Assembly: GCA_016867615.1 (NCBI GenBank)
Contig: VGJG01000115.1
Coordinates: 1-6,093 of the forward strand
Length of the DNA: 6,093 nucleotides
Direction: 5' to 3'
Source: Candidatus Aminicenantota bacterium
GTDB lineage: Bacteria; Acidobacteriota; Aminicenantia; Aminicenantales; JAFGAV01
In this document: piece after piece, positions 1 through 6,036 of the stretch
Numbering within the stretch: position 1 is the first letter of the stretch
Layout of the letters: the number at the start of each line of letters is the position of its first letter
Translations under genes and position numbers: made by a program
Notes under the pieces: generated by a model
Told to the model about the DNA's origin: nothing
The model's input: only the letters and a program-made list of their open reading frames with translations
Databases searched by the model: none

Positions 1-68
1 GCCGCGGCAACGCGCCTGAAGCCGCCGGCGCCGGACGTGGTTCTCGTTTCCTTGGACATTCCTTTCAT
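1..68 (-). CDS. Start of a divergent gene, cut by the window edge (22 codons visible)
   Basis: On the minus strand an ATG at 68-66 opens a frame with no stop to the window edge, reading MKGMSKETRTTSGAGGFRRV and then two alanines. It is preceded by AAAAGGAG (84-77) with an 8-nt spacer. HAL on the other strand has the same AAAGGAGTAA ten-mer at the same spacing, which strongly suggests a true start. A second Met at codon 4 is a less well-placed alternative. The visible residues are polar and basic and contain no recognisable domain, so no function can be given. The gene is divergent from the ammonia-lyase operon and shares its upstream region. It could be a regulator or a related enzyme, but nothing here decides that. 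Confidence 0.6.
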   Translation of the reverse strand, partial: MKGMSKETRTTSGAGGFRRVAA

Positions 69-94
69 GGCCCTTACTCCTTTTCTAGCCGGGA

Positions 95-121
95 CGGACA
101 CCCGAGCTTCGATTCGGACAC
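95..121. repeat. Direct repeat CGGACAC x2, 20 bp apart (possible operator)
   Basis: CGGACAC occurs at 95-101 and again at 115-121, a spacing of 20 bp or about two helical turns. It lies directly upstream of the divergent gene that starts at 68. Such spacing suits a regulator binding one face of the helix. A pair of 7-mers can arise by chance in GC-rich DNA, so this is only a candidate. Confidence 0.25.
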
Positions 122-313
122 TTACAGGAATTTCCTCTTCAGCCGGGGCGTTTTCCGGCCTTGTGATCGCCTCGGTCGTACCCTCCAATCGTATTGAAAA
201 ACTATAAAAGGAAGTCTGGGCGGTGTCAAGGACGGGCGGGAGGGAGGTCCGGAAAGCGGTCTGGACAAGCGGGAGCGGCCGGCTCCTTCCCGGGGCGCCG
301 AGGGCGCCAAGCC

Positions 314-340
314 TTGCTTAAATCGGGTCAATCCTATAAA
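314..340 (+). promoter_or_regulatory. Candidate sigma-70-type promoter for the ammonia-lyase operon
   Basis: TATAAA at 335-340 matches the -10 consensus TATAAT at five of six bases and sits in a locally AT-rich island within GC-rich DNA. The best upstream box is TTGCTT at 314-319, a weak -35 with a short 15-bp spacer. Transcription would start near 347, giving a leader of about 55 nt before the ATG at 401. A second TATAAA at 203-208 is a less likely alternative, since it would give a leader of nearly 190 nt. Confidence 0.4.
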
Positions 341-400
341 TTGTTCTATCCGCCCGGAGCGGAAACGCATTCATTCTCTGAAATTAAAGGAGTAACCGTC

Positions 401-1924
401 ATGGCCCTCATTTTGAACGGCAAGAACCTGACGATTGAAAAAGTCGTGGACGTGGCTCGGGGCGGCGAAAAAGTCGAGCTCGCCCCGGAGGCTGCGGCCC
501 GCATCAAGAAGTGCCGCGCCCTGCTCGAGGACAAGATCCAAAAGCGGGAGATCATGTACGGCGTCAACACCGGCATCGGCGAGCTGGCCGAGGTCGTCCT
601 GACCCAGGAGCAGGTCGAGCAGTACCAGAAGTACATCGTCTACAGCCACGCCGCGGGATACGGCAAACCCCTTCCCGGGGACGTCGTCCGGGCGGCCATG
701 CTCAGCCGCCTGAGCGTTCACTGCCACGGGCATTCGGGGCTCAGGCTGGAGGTCGTCGAGACCCTCAAGGAAATGCTCAACCGGGGTGTGACGCCGGTCA
801 TGTGCGAGAAGGGCTCGGTCGGCGCCTGCGGCGACTTGTCGCCCATGTCCCAGATGGCTCTGGCGGTCATGGGCGAGGGCGAGGCGTTCTACAAGGGTGA
901 GCGCCTGCCCGGGAAAAAAGCCATGGAAAAGGCCGGGCTCATACCCGTCGTGCTCGCGGCCCGGGACGGCCTGGCCCTCATCAACGGCTCCAACGTCATC
1001 ACCGGCATGGGCTCCCTGGAGCTCCATGACGCCGGCCGGTGGCTGGCCGCCTCCGAGGTCGCGGCGGCCATGACCCTGGAGGTGCTCAACGCCAACATGA
1101 AGGCCTACGACGAACGCCTCCACAAGGTCCGGGGCTATCCCGGCGCGCTCGAATCGGCGGAGAACATCCGCCGCATCACCGAGGGCAGCGATCTGCTGGC
1201 CCAGGGCAAGAAGAAGGTCCAGGACGCCTACAGCCTGCGCAGCACGGGTCAGGTCGTGGGCGCGGCCCGCGACGCCCTGAAGTGGGCCCGTTATATGTTC
1301 GAGATCGAGTTGCGCGGCGCGGCCGACAACCCCGTCTTCTTCCCGGAGGAAGGGATCGTCCTCACCGGCGCCAACTTTCAGGGGGTGCCCATGGCCTTCG
1401 CCCTCGAGCTCCTGGGCACGGCCGTGACCACGGTCGCCGTCCTGAGCGAGCGCCGTCTGAACCGGCTGATGAACCCCCACCTGAGCATGGGCCTGCCCGC
1501 CTTCCTGACCAAGGGCGCGGGCATGTTCTCCGGCCTGATGCTCTCCCAGTACACGGCCGGCGCCCTGATCTGCGAGAACCGGGTGCTCTCCCACCCGGCG
1601 GCCACGGGATCGATACCGGCCGCCGCCGACCAGGAGGACTTCGTGTCCATGGGCATGACCACAGCCCTCAAGACGCGGCAGATCATCGACAACGCCCAGG
1701 CCGTGCTGGCCATCGAGCTCATGGCCGGCGCCCAGGCCGTGGACTTCCGCAAGCCGCTCAAGCCCAGCCGGGGCGTCCAAGCCGCTTACGAAGTCATCCG
1801 CAAACATGTCGCCCGGCTCGAGGAGGACCGTCCCCTGTACGACGACATCAACAAGTTGAAGGACGTCGTCCAGTCGGGCGAGGTCCTGGAAGCGGTTGAG
1901 GCCGCGGTGGGCAAGCTGCATTGA
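401..1924 (+). CDS. MIO-type ammonia-lyase homologue (histidase/aromatic amino acid lyase family) with an Ala-Cys-Gly triad
   Basis: A 507-residue cytosolic enzyme of the HAL/PAL/TAL family (Lyase_aromatic). These proteins are normally homotetramers that remove ammonia from an aromatic amino acid to give a 2,3-unsaturated acid, such as urocanate from histidine. Full family length and active-site landmarks are present: Tyr53 in YGVNTG, Ser82-His83, the cofactor loop GSVGACGDLSP (138-148), Asn195 in INGS, Tyr277 and Arg280 in YSLR, Asn325-Phe326, and Glu412 in DQEDFVSM. His83 and Glu412 match residues tied to the imidazole ring in Pseudomonas histidase; tyrosine and phenylalanine lyases differ at these sites. 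The odd point is Cys143 (TGC, 827-829) in place of the Ser of the Ala-Ser-Gly triad that forms MIO. The start at 401 is chosen for AAAGGAG at 386-392 with an 8-nt spacer; the frame is open back to 194 without such support. The SDR gene follows after 22 nt. The family is secure. Histidine as substrate is likely but unproven, and an aminomutase or a lyase for another amino acid is possible. Confidence 0.93.
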   Translation: MALILNGKNLTIEKVVDVARGGEKVELAPEAAARIKKCRALLEDKIQKREIMYGVNTGIGELAEVVLTQEQVEQYQKYIVYSHAAGYGKPLPGDVVRAAMLSRLSVHCHGHSGLRLEVVETLKEMLNRGVTPVMCEKGSVGACGDLSPMSQMALAVMGEGEAFYKGERLPGKKAMEKAGLIPVVLAARDGLALINGSNVITGMGSLELHDAGRWLAASEVAAAMTLEVLNANMKAYDERLHKVRGYPGALESAENIRRITEGSDLLAQGKKKVQDAYSLRSTGQVVGAARDALKWARYMFEIELRGAADNPVFFPEEGIVLTGANFQGVPMAFALELLGTAVTTVAVLSERRLNRLMNPHLSMGLPAFLTKGAGMFSGLMLSQYTAGALICENRVLSHPAATGSIPAAADQEDFVSMGMTTALKTRQIIDNAQAVLAIELMAGAQAVDFRKPLKPSRGVQAAYEVIRKHVARLEEDRPLYDDINKLKDVVQSGEVLEAVEAAVGKLH

Positions 1925-1946
1925 TCGGGGAATTCAAGAAGGGAAA

Positions 1947-2669
1947 ATGAGCGACCGGGTGGCGCTCGTGACGGGATCGAGCCGCGGCATAGGGAGGGCC
2001 ATTGCCCTGCGGCTCGCCGAGGACCCTGAGGTCGGCGCCGTGGCGGTTCACTACCGCTCGGAGCGGGAGGCGGCGCTCGATGTCGTCCGCCTCATCCGCC
2101 GCGGGGGCAAGCGCAGCACGGCCATCTGGGCCGACCTGAATCAGGAGAAGAACTGCCGCCGCATTCTGGCCACGGCGGAGCAGCGGCTGGGGAGGGTCGA
2201 CATCCTGGTCAACAATTTCGGCCCGTTCCTGATGAAGCCCTGGCTCGAGGTCTCTTCGGCCGAGAGCCAGAGGATATTCCGGGGGTGCTTCCTGAGCGCC
2301 TTGCACTGCCTGCAGGCGGCTCTGCCGGCGATGAGGAGCAGCGGATGGGGCAGGGTGGTCAACATCGGCTACCACCGCGTCGAGCAGTGGGCGGCCTTCC
2401 CCGGCATCCTGCCCTACGCCGCGGCCAAGGCGGCGCTCCTGCTCCTGACGCGCACGGCCGCGGCCGGAGAAGCCGGGAGCGGGGTCACGGTCAACATGGT
2501 TTCGCCGGGGCTCATCAGGGGAGGGAGGATGCCGCGGGGGACGAGGATTCCCGCCCGATTCCTCGGCGAGGCGTCGGACGTCGCCGAGGCGGCGGCCTGG
2601 CTCGCCTCGGACCGGGCGGCCGGGGTGAACGGAGCCAACGTCATCGTCGCCGGTCCCTGGAAGATGTGA
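1947..2669 (+). CDS. Divergent SDR-family oxidoreductase with an incomplete catalytic tetrad
   Basis: A 240-residue classical-length short-chain dehydrogenase/reductase with one Rossmann domain. The nucleotide-binding motif TGSSRGIG is at 9-16. Tyr36-Arg37-Ser38 after the second strand suggests NADP(H) preference. NNFG (89-92) replaces the usual NNAG, and YAAAK gives Tyr157 and Lys161. By eye alignment to FabG, the catalytic Ser region reads NIGYHRVEQW (139-148) with about two extra residues and no Ser or Thr. The Asn of the tetrad falls on Gly113. The C-terminus (PGLIRGG, then VNGANVIVAG) keeps the family fold. The start at 1947 has AAGAAGGG just upstream; an earlier in-frame start at 1896 lies inside the lyase gene and is not needed. 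It probably shares a transcript with the ammonia-lyase and may act on its product or a related compound, which is inference. It could also be a binding or regulatory SDR without normal activity. Confidence 0.88.
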   Translation: MSDRVALVTGSSRGIGRAIALRLAEDPEVGAVAVHYRSEREAALDVVRLIRRGGKRSTAIWADLNQEKNCRRILATAEQRLGRVDILVNNFGPFLMKPWLEVSSAESQRIFRGCFLSALHCLQAALPAMRSSGWGRVVNIGYHRVEQWAAFPGILPYAAAKAALLLLTRTAAAGEAGSGVTVNMVSPGLIRGGRMPRGTRIPARFLGEASDVAEAAAWLASDRAAGVNGANVIVAGPWKM

Positions 2670-2679
2670 GGACGTCGAG

Positions 2680-2710
2680 GCGGGAAAATGCAACCAACGC
2701 CCCGCGTTTT
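2680..2710 (+). terminator. Weak terminator-like hairpin after the SDR gene
   Basis: GCGGG (2680-2684) can pair with CCCGC (2701-2705) across a 16-nt loop, followed by GTTTT. The stem is only five pairs and the T run is short. It may end some transcripts of the lyase-SDR operon ahead of the next promoter, but support is thin. Confidence 0.2.
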
Positions 2711-2711
2711 A

Positions 2712-2720
2712 TGTTAAAAT
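2712..2720 (+). promoter_or_regulatory. Extended -10 promoter for the lipoprotein gene
   Basis: TGT followed by TAAAAT (2715-2720) fits the extended -10 form TGn-TATAAT with one mismatch. No good -35 box lies 16-18 bp upstream, as is common for extended -10 promoters. It stands out as an AT-rich patch in the 102-nt gap after the SDR gene. Transcription would begin near 2727, about 45 nt before the ATG at 2772. Confidence 0.45.
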
Positions 2721-2771
2721 ATCGGCCGGAAACGTAAGCGCTAAAGAGACTCCAGAAAAGGTGCCGTGGAT

Positions 2772-3365
2772 ATGATCCTCCAAAAAAGAACCGGAAAATA
2801 CGGGCTTGCGGCGGCCGCGGCGGCGGCTCTCGTTCTCCTGGCGGCCGCGGGCTGCCGCTTCGGAATCCCCGATTATACGCTGACGGTCGTCGTCGAGGAC
2901 GGGGTCTCGGGCAATCCGGAGTCGGGAGAGTATGTCTTTCAGGAGCTGACGACCGTGGAATACAGCTACCAGGCGGTCGATCCGACCCATACCGTGGAAG
3001 TGCTCCTCAACGACAGCGTCCGCAGCGCCGGCGCCGGAACGGTCGTTTTGTACGGCGACGGATACGTTCTCAAAGCCCGCCTCGTGGACCTGCGCGGCGC
3101 TTGGAAGATGACCCTGAGCTACAGCGACACTTCGATACCTTCGCCCGGAGAATTCACCGTGACCCTGAGCGGGGCCGACCTGACCGGGGGAACCTTCACC
3201 GACAGCCGGGGGGCGAACGGCGTCTGGACGGCGGTCTCGAACATCGTGACCCTGACCTACACCGACTGGTTCGATTACGTCCTCACCGGGACGGTGTACT
3301 CCATGCAGGGGTCGTTCACCGGCGAGGAGCTGACCGGAACCTGGTCCGCCTCGAGGCAGGAATAA
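2772..3365 (+). CDS. Predicted lipoprotein of unknown function, beta-rich
   Basis: A 197-residue exported protein. It has a basic N-terminus (KRTGK), an Ala/Leu-rich hydrophobic stretch (11-26) and a lipobox-like LAAAGC ending at Cys28, so it is likely lipid-anchored; the residue at -3 is Ala rather than the favoured Leu, so lipidation is probable rather than certain. The mature part is rich in Thr, Val, Gly and Tyr and looks all-beta. Residues 35-107 (YTLTVVVEDGVSGNP, then EYSY and VEVLLND) resemble the divergent InlB B-repeat type of beta-grasp unit, a tentative call by eye. Residues 108-195 form a second part with Gly-x-Trp motifs (RGAWKMTL, NGVWTAV, LTGTWSA), suggesting a small barrel or sandwich. 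The ATG at 2772 is about 10 nt from AAAGG (2757-2761); a GTG at 2766 would add two residues. It has its own promoter, so no link to the lyase operon is required. Confidence 0.75.
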   Translation: MILQKRTGKYGLAAAAAAALVLLAAAGCRFGIPDYTLTVVVEDGVSGNPESGEYVFQELTTVEYSYQAVDPTHTVEVLLNDSVRSAGAGTVVLYGDGYVLKARLVDLRGAWKMTLSYSDTSIPSPGEFTVTLSGADLTGGTFTDSRGANGVWTAVSNIVTLTYTDWFDYVLTGTVYSMQGSFTGEELTGTWSASRQE

Positions 3366-3383
3366 CGAAAGCCCATCTCCCGC

Positions 3384-3405
3384 GGGCGCGAGGCGCCGCG
3401 CTCCC
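3384..3405. other. GC hairpin downstream of the lipoprotein gene
   Basis: GCGCG (3386-3390) pairs with CGCGC (3397-3401) around a six-base loop, and GG/CC can extend the stem past a bulged T. It begins about 20 nt after the lipoprotein stop. No T tract follows, so it is not a standard intrinsic terminator, though it could pause polymerase or protect the 3' end. Confidence 0.25.
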
Positions 3406-3450
3406 GCCGTCGCTTCCGCGCGGCCGTTCCGGACTCCACATGCCAGAAGT

Positions 3451-3465
3451 CGCGGGGAATCCGCG
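3451..3465. other. Short hairpin upstream of the membrane-protein operon
   Basis: CGCGG (3451-3455) and CCGCG (3461-3465) form a perfect five-pair stem with loop GGAAT. The following bases (TCGCATCCTTCTGTG) are only slightly T-rich. It lies about 30 bp before the TTGACA box, so it may be a weak terminator for the lipoprotein gene or a chance inverted repeat. Confidence 0.2.
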
Positions 3466-3494
3466 TCGCATCCTTCTGTGAGCCGCTCCTCGGG

Positions 3495-3524
3495 TTGACA
3501 GCGTTTCCGCTCCTGCTCTATTCT
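3495..3524 (+). promoter_or_regulatory. Sigma-70-type promoter (TTGACA / TATTCT) for the membrane-protein operon
   Basis: A perfect -35 box TTGACA lies at 3495-3500. After an 18-bp spacer comes TATTCT (3519-3524), which matches four of six -10 bases. Transcription would start near 3531, giving a short leader of about 20 nt with the ribosome site AGGGAGG at 3541-3547. The TTG of this box could be misread as the gene's start codon. Confidence 0.6.
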
Positions 3525-3551
3525 TCAACTTCACCGGGAAAGGGAGGCACG

Positions 3552-4220
3552 ATGTCCGAGGATGCGCCGGATGCCGGGGGAAGACCGGATTCATTCAAAA
3601 CCGCCGTTTCCGTGCTCATCGCCCTGACGGCCCTGACGGGCGCTCTGTTGAGCTGGAAGGCGGCCCGAATCAACAGCACCGCCGGGACCGGCGACGCGGA
3701 CGCCATCCAGGCCGCGCTGCACCGGGCCTACACCGAGATGACCGTCTCCGCCGAGGCCGTCCACCAGCGGAGCGCATTCCAGAAATACCGGCTTCACCTT
3801 CTCCTCAGCCGCCTGGCCAAAAACCAGGCGCAGTCCGATCCCGGGGCGCCGGGATCGCTGTTCGACGACTGGCAGCGCGAGGTCATGAAGGCCGTGGTGC
3901 GGAGGGACGCACTGGACCAGGATTACCTCGAACGCGAAGGAGAGGAGGAACGTTTCGTCGAGGACCGCTACCGGGAGGCTTTCCGGGCGGAGGCCGTCGG
4001 CCGGAAGGCGACCGACCCCGGACCCTTCATCCGGAGGGCCGAGGCCGCGCGTTCCCGCGTCCGGGCGGTCGTTTCGCTGAACATGCTGCTCGCCGCCGCC
4101 CTCTTTTTCTTCACCCTGTCGTTGAAGACGGCGAAACCGGGCCGGAGAGTTTGGGCCGCCGCCGGCCTGGCGATTTTCTCCGCGGCCCTGGGCCTGGGGT
4201 TGTGGCGGCTGTTGGGATGA
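3552..4220 (+). CDS. Three-TM membrane protein of unknown function
   Basis: A 222-residue inner-membrane protein that I cannot assign to a named family. One TM helix lies at about 15-35. It is followed by a charged, Glu/Arg/Ala-rich helical segment (about 40-168) that is probably periplasmic and may be coiled-coil, then two TM helices (about 171-191 and 199-220) joined by the basic loop KTAKPGRR. The positive-inside rule places the N-terminus and that loop in the cytoplasm. The start at 3552 is chosen because AGGGAGG (3541-3547) sits four nt upstream; an earlier TTG in frame at 3495 is the promoter -35 box. The next gene begins 4 nt after the stop, so the two are surely cotranscribed and probably translationally coupled. 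The same TM/helical/TM-TM plan recurs in the first 212 residues of the downstream protein, which suggests a distant paralogue and possible partner. Confidence 0.82.
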   Translation: MSEDAPDAGGRPDSFKTAVSVLIALTALTGALLSWKAARINSTAGTGDADAIQAALHRAYTEMTVSAEAVHQRSAFQKYRLHLLLSRLAKNQAQSDPGAPGSLFDDWQREVMKAVVRRDALDQDYLEREGEEERFVEDRYREAFRAEAVGRKATDPGPFIRRAEAARSRVRAVVSLNMLLAAALFFFTLSLKTAKPGRRVWAAAGLAIFSAALGLGLWRLLG

Positions 4221-4224
4221 GCCC

Positions 4225-5928
4225 ATGCCGGAAGAGCGTTTGAAAAAAACCCTGACCCTGCTCATCGCCGCCGCGACGTTCATGGGAAGCGTCATCGTCT
4301 TTCTGGCGGTCGAAGCCGGAGGCCGGGCGGCCGACGCGGCGAGGGACAGCCGCCTCCGGGGCATCGACTACCTGACCTTCACCGGCCAGGAACTCTGGAA
4401 CCTGGAGGCCGATAAGAACCGGCTGGCTTCGTTCCGGGAGCTCGAAGCGATGCGCCAGGTCGAGGAGGCCTACCGGCTCTACCGCCCGGCCGCGGAATCG
4501 GCGGCCAACAGGCTTGCCGAGGAGCGTTTCGCCGGGGCGCTCGAATCCCTGGCGGCCTCGGGCGGCGTTTTTTCCTCGCGCTATTTCGACCGGGCGACGG
4601 GGCGATTCGACTTCCTGCGCCATTTCGCCGACCGCATCATCGAGCCCTCGGCCAGGATCCTCGAGGATGAGGACCGCGACAGGAGCCGGGCGGCGTTCTG
4701 GGGCCGCAAAGCCAACGTGTACACGACGTCCCTGACCGTCCTGGCCGTGGCCGTATTCCTGATGAGCCTGGCTCTCGCCATCCCGGCCGCAATACGGCTT
4801 CTCTTCGCCGCCACGGGGCTGGTCCTGCTCGCGGGCTTGTCCGGATTCTGCCTCGTGACCCGCGCGGAACCCCTGAAGATCCATTCCCCGGAGGACATCG
4901 AAAGATTCTCCCGGATCTCGGCCCGGGCTTTCGTCCTCCAGGGCTATGGCATCGCGGGGAACCTGGACCGCGCCCTGGAGGAAGCGGGAGCGCTCCAGGC
5001 CGAGGCGGACGCGCTGGTTCAAGCCTCTCCGCTTTACACGGCCGCCCGAGCGCTCAGGGCGTCGATCCGTCAGGCCGGGGGAGAGGCGATCTTCTACCGC
5101 GACGGACCCGGAAAGGCCTCCGAGGCCGAGATCGCGGAGGCCCGAGCCGAATACGAGCGCGTCCTCGAAGCGCGGCCCGAGGACGGCCAGACGTGGTGGA
5201 GCGTCGCCTACGGCAAGTTCCTCTCCGGCCGTCACGCGGAAGCTCTGGACGCGCTGAGGCGGGCCGCCCGGCATCTGCCGGAGCAGGAGCTCGGATTGAG
5301 ACTCAATGAAGCGGTTTATCTGCTCTATCTGGGACGGAAAGAGGAGTCCGCCGCCGCGCTCCGGAGCGCCTCCCGAAGGGCCGTCGAACGGCGGCGCGGG
5401 TCCGACCCGGTCTATTTCCGGACGGTGATCCGCAACCTCGGGCGCCTGAGGGAAATCCGCCCCGCGGAGGGCCTGGACGAGCTCGAGGAGTCGGCCAAGG
5501 AGGCTTTCCTCGCTGTTTCGGAATTCGGCAGAGCCGAGCCCGAAACCGTCGCGACTTCGGTCGGCCCCCTGACTTTCGTCGAGCCGGTGTATGACCGGGA
5601 GGGCAAAATCGTCGAACTCAACGAGCGGGACGTCTATCCGCCGATGACTCCGAACGTGAGCTACATGTTCGAGCACCGAAGCCTGACGCCCGGCTTCAAG
5701 ACTCATCAGAAAGTCTACTGGAGGCCTCCCCGCCAGGTCTTCTGGCGGGAACAGGTCCATCTCGCCAAGGAGGAGACGTGGTCCGGCAAAGTCGACGGGA
5801 GGACCGCCTGGACAGTGGATTTTCCTTTGCCCGGCGCCGGCCGGGGACTGCCCGCCGGGCTTTACCGAGTCGAGCTCTACGTCCAGGGCAACCTCATCAG
5901 CCGCGGCGAGTTCCTCGTCCGGCAATAG
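4225..5928 (+). CDS. Membrane-anchored TPR protein with a C-terminal beta domain
   Basis: A 567-residue envelope protein. TM1 is at about 8-29, a charged helical region at 30-165, and TM2 and TM3 at about 166-186 and 189-212. A helical TPR-like region follows (about 233-430), and then a beta-rich C-terminal domain (about 443-567) ending in LPAGLYRVELYVQG and GEFLV. The clearest TPR units are around 301-352 (AEYERVLEARPED, GRHAEALDALRRAARHLP) and 358-384. With a cytoplasmic N-terminus, the three TMs put the TPR and beta parts outside the cytoplasm. The C-terminal LPxGxYRVELYV...GEF pattern is typical of an Ig-like sandwich seen in extracytoplasmic proteins. TPRs mediate protein contacts, so a scaffold or assembly role is plausible; no catalytic motif is visible. 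The start is 4 nt after the previous stop with only a weak GGGA ribosome site, which fits translational coupling. The N-terminal third matches the upstream protein in layout. Confidence 0.85.
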   Translation: MPEERLKKTLTLLIAAATFMGSVIVFLAVEAGGRAADAARDSRLRGIDYLTFTGQELWNLEADKNRLASFRELEAMRQVEEAYRLYRPAAESAANRLAEERFAGALESLAASGGVFSSRYFDRATGRFDFLRHFADRIIEPSARILEDEDRDRSRAAFWGRKANVYTTSLTVLAVAVFLMSLALAIPAAIRLLFAATGLVLLAGLSGFCLVTRAEPLKIHSPEDIERFSRISARAFVLQGYGIAGNLDRALEEAGALQAEADALVQASPLYTAARALRASIRQAGGEAIFYRDGPGKASEAEIAEARAEYERVLEARPEDGQTWWSVAYGKFLSGRHAEALDALRRAARHLPEQELGLRLNEAVYLLYLGRKEESAAALRSASRRAVERRRGSDPVYFRTVIRNLGRLREIRPAEGLDELEESAKEAFLAVSEFGRAEPETVATSVGPLTFVEPVYDREGKIVELNERDVYPPMTPNVSYMFEHRSLTPGFKTHQKVYWRPPRQVFWREQVHLAKEETWSGKVDGRTAWTVDFPLPGAGRGLPAGLYRVELYVQGNLISRGEFLVRQ

Positions 5929-5975
5929 TCGGCTGAGGAATTCCCTGTCCGACCTGATCATCAGTGCATTATCAG

Positions 5976-5992
5976 AGCCCGGGGGGAGGGCT
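5976..5992. other. Hairpin downstream of the TPR gene
   Basis: AGCCC (5976-5980) pairs with GGGCT (5988-5992) around a seven-base G-rich loop, about 48 nt after the stop of the TPR gene. No T run follows, so it is at best a weak terminator. Just before it are CTGAT-C-ATCAG (5954-5964) and a further ATCAG (5971-5975). Confidence 0.25.
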
Positions 5993-6036
5993 TCGACGCC
6001 TGGCGCGGTTCCAATCGCCGCGGAAGCTCCGGGTTT

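Larger units (their letters stand above)
69..400. other. Divergent intergenic region between the left-edge gene and the ammonia-lyase
   Basis: This 332-base stretch holds no convincing gene. The ammonia-lyase frame is open back to 194, but it has no ribosome site there and runs through the likely promoter. An 82-codon minus-strand frame (370-122) lacks a ribosome site and is mostly Arg/Pro/Ser. What can be seen: a direct repeat CGGACAC at 95-101 and 115-121; a short inverted repeat AGGAA-T-TTCCT at 126-136; an A-rich patch with TATAAA at 203-208; a small hairpin GGAGC/GCTCC at 272-286; two GGCGCC copies at 294-299 and 303-308; and a candidate promoter near 314-340. Confidence 0.6.

Noticed and set aside
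122..370. An 82-codon minus-strand frame in the divergent intergenic region
   Set aside because: No ribosome site precedes its ATG, the composition is low-complexity, and it overlaps the candidate promoter and repeats.
194..400. N-terminal extension of the ammonia-lyase by 69 residues
   Set aside because: The extension is Gly/Arg/Ser-rich, absent from the family as I know it, lacks a ribosome site and covers the likely promoter. The ATG at 401 has a strong ribosome site.
371..1921. A 516-codon open frame on the minus strand opposite the ammonia-lyase
   Set aside because: It is an exact antisense shadow of a well-recognised enzyme. Its product is rich in Gly, His, Arg and Asp with no domain, as expected when GC-rich codons are read backwards.
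1896..1946. Earlier start for the SDR inside the lyase gene
   Set aside because: It would add 17 residues before a typical SDR N-terminus and has no ribosome site; the ATG at 1947 follows AAGAAGGG.
3366..3494. CRISPR, insertion sequence or small gene in the gap after the lipoprotein
   Set aside because: No regularly spaced repeats, terminal inverted repeats or frame with a ribosome site are visible; only short GC hairpins are present.
4111..5961. A 616-codon open frame on the minus strand opposite the TPR gene
   Set aside because: It has low-complexity Arg/Gly/Pro/Glu composition, no domain and no ribosome site. The plus strand encodes sensible TMs, TPRs and a beta domain, so this is a GC-driven artefact.
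6000..6026. Possible tRNA T-arm (GGTTCCAATC) in the downstream non-coding DNA
   Set aside because: The flanking bases do not form a proper five-pair stem with a seven-base loop, and no acceptor stem, anticodon arm or CCA end can be built around it.
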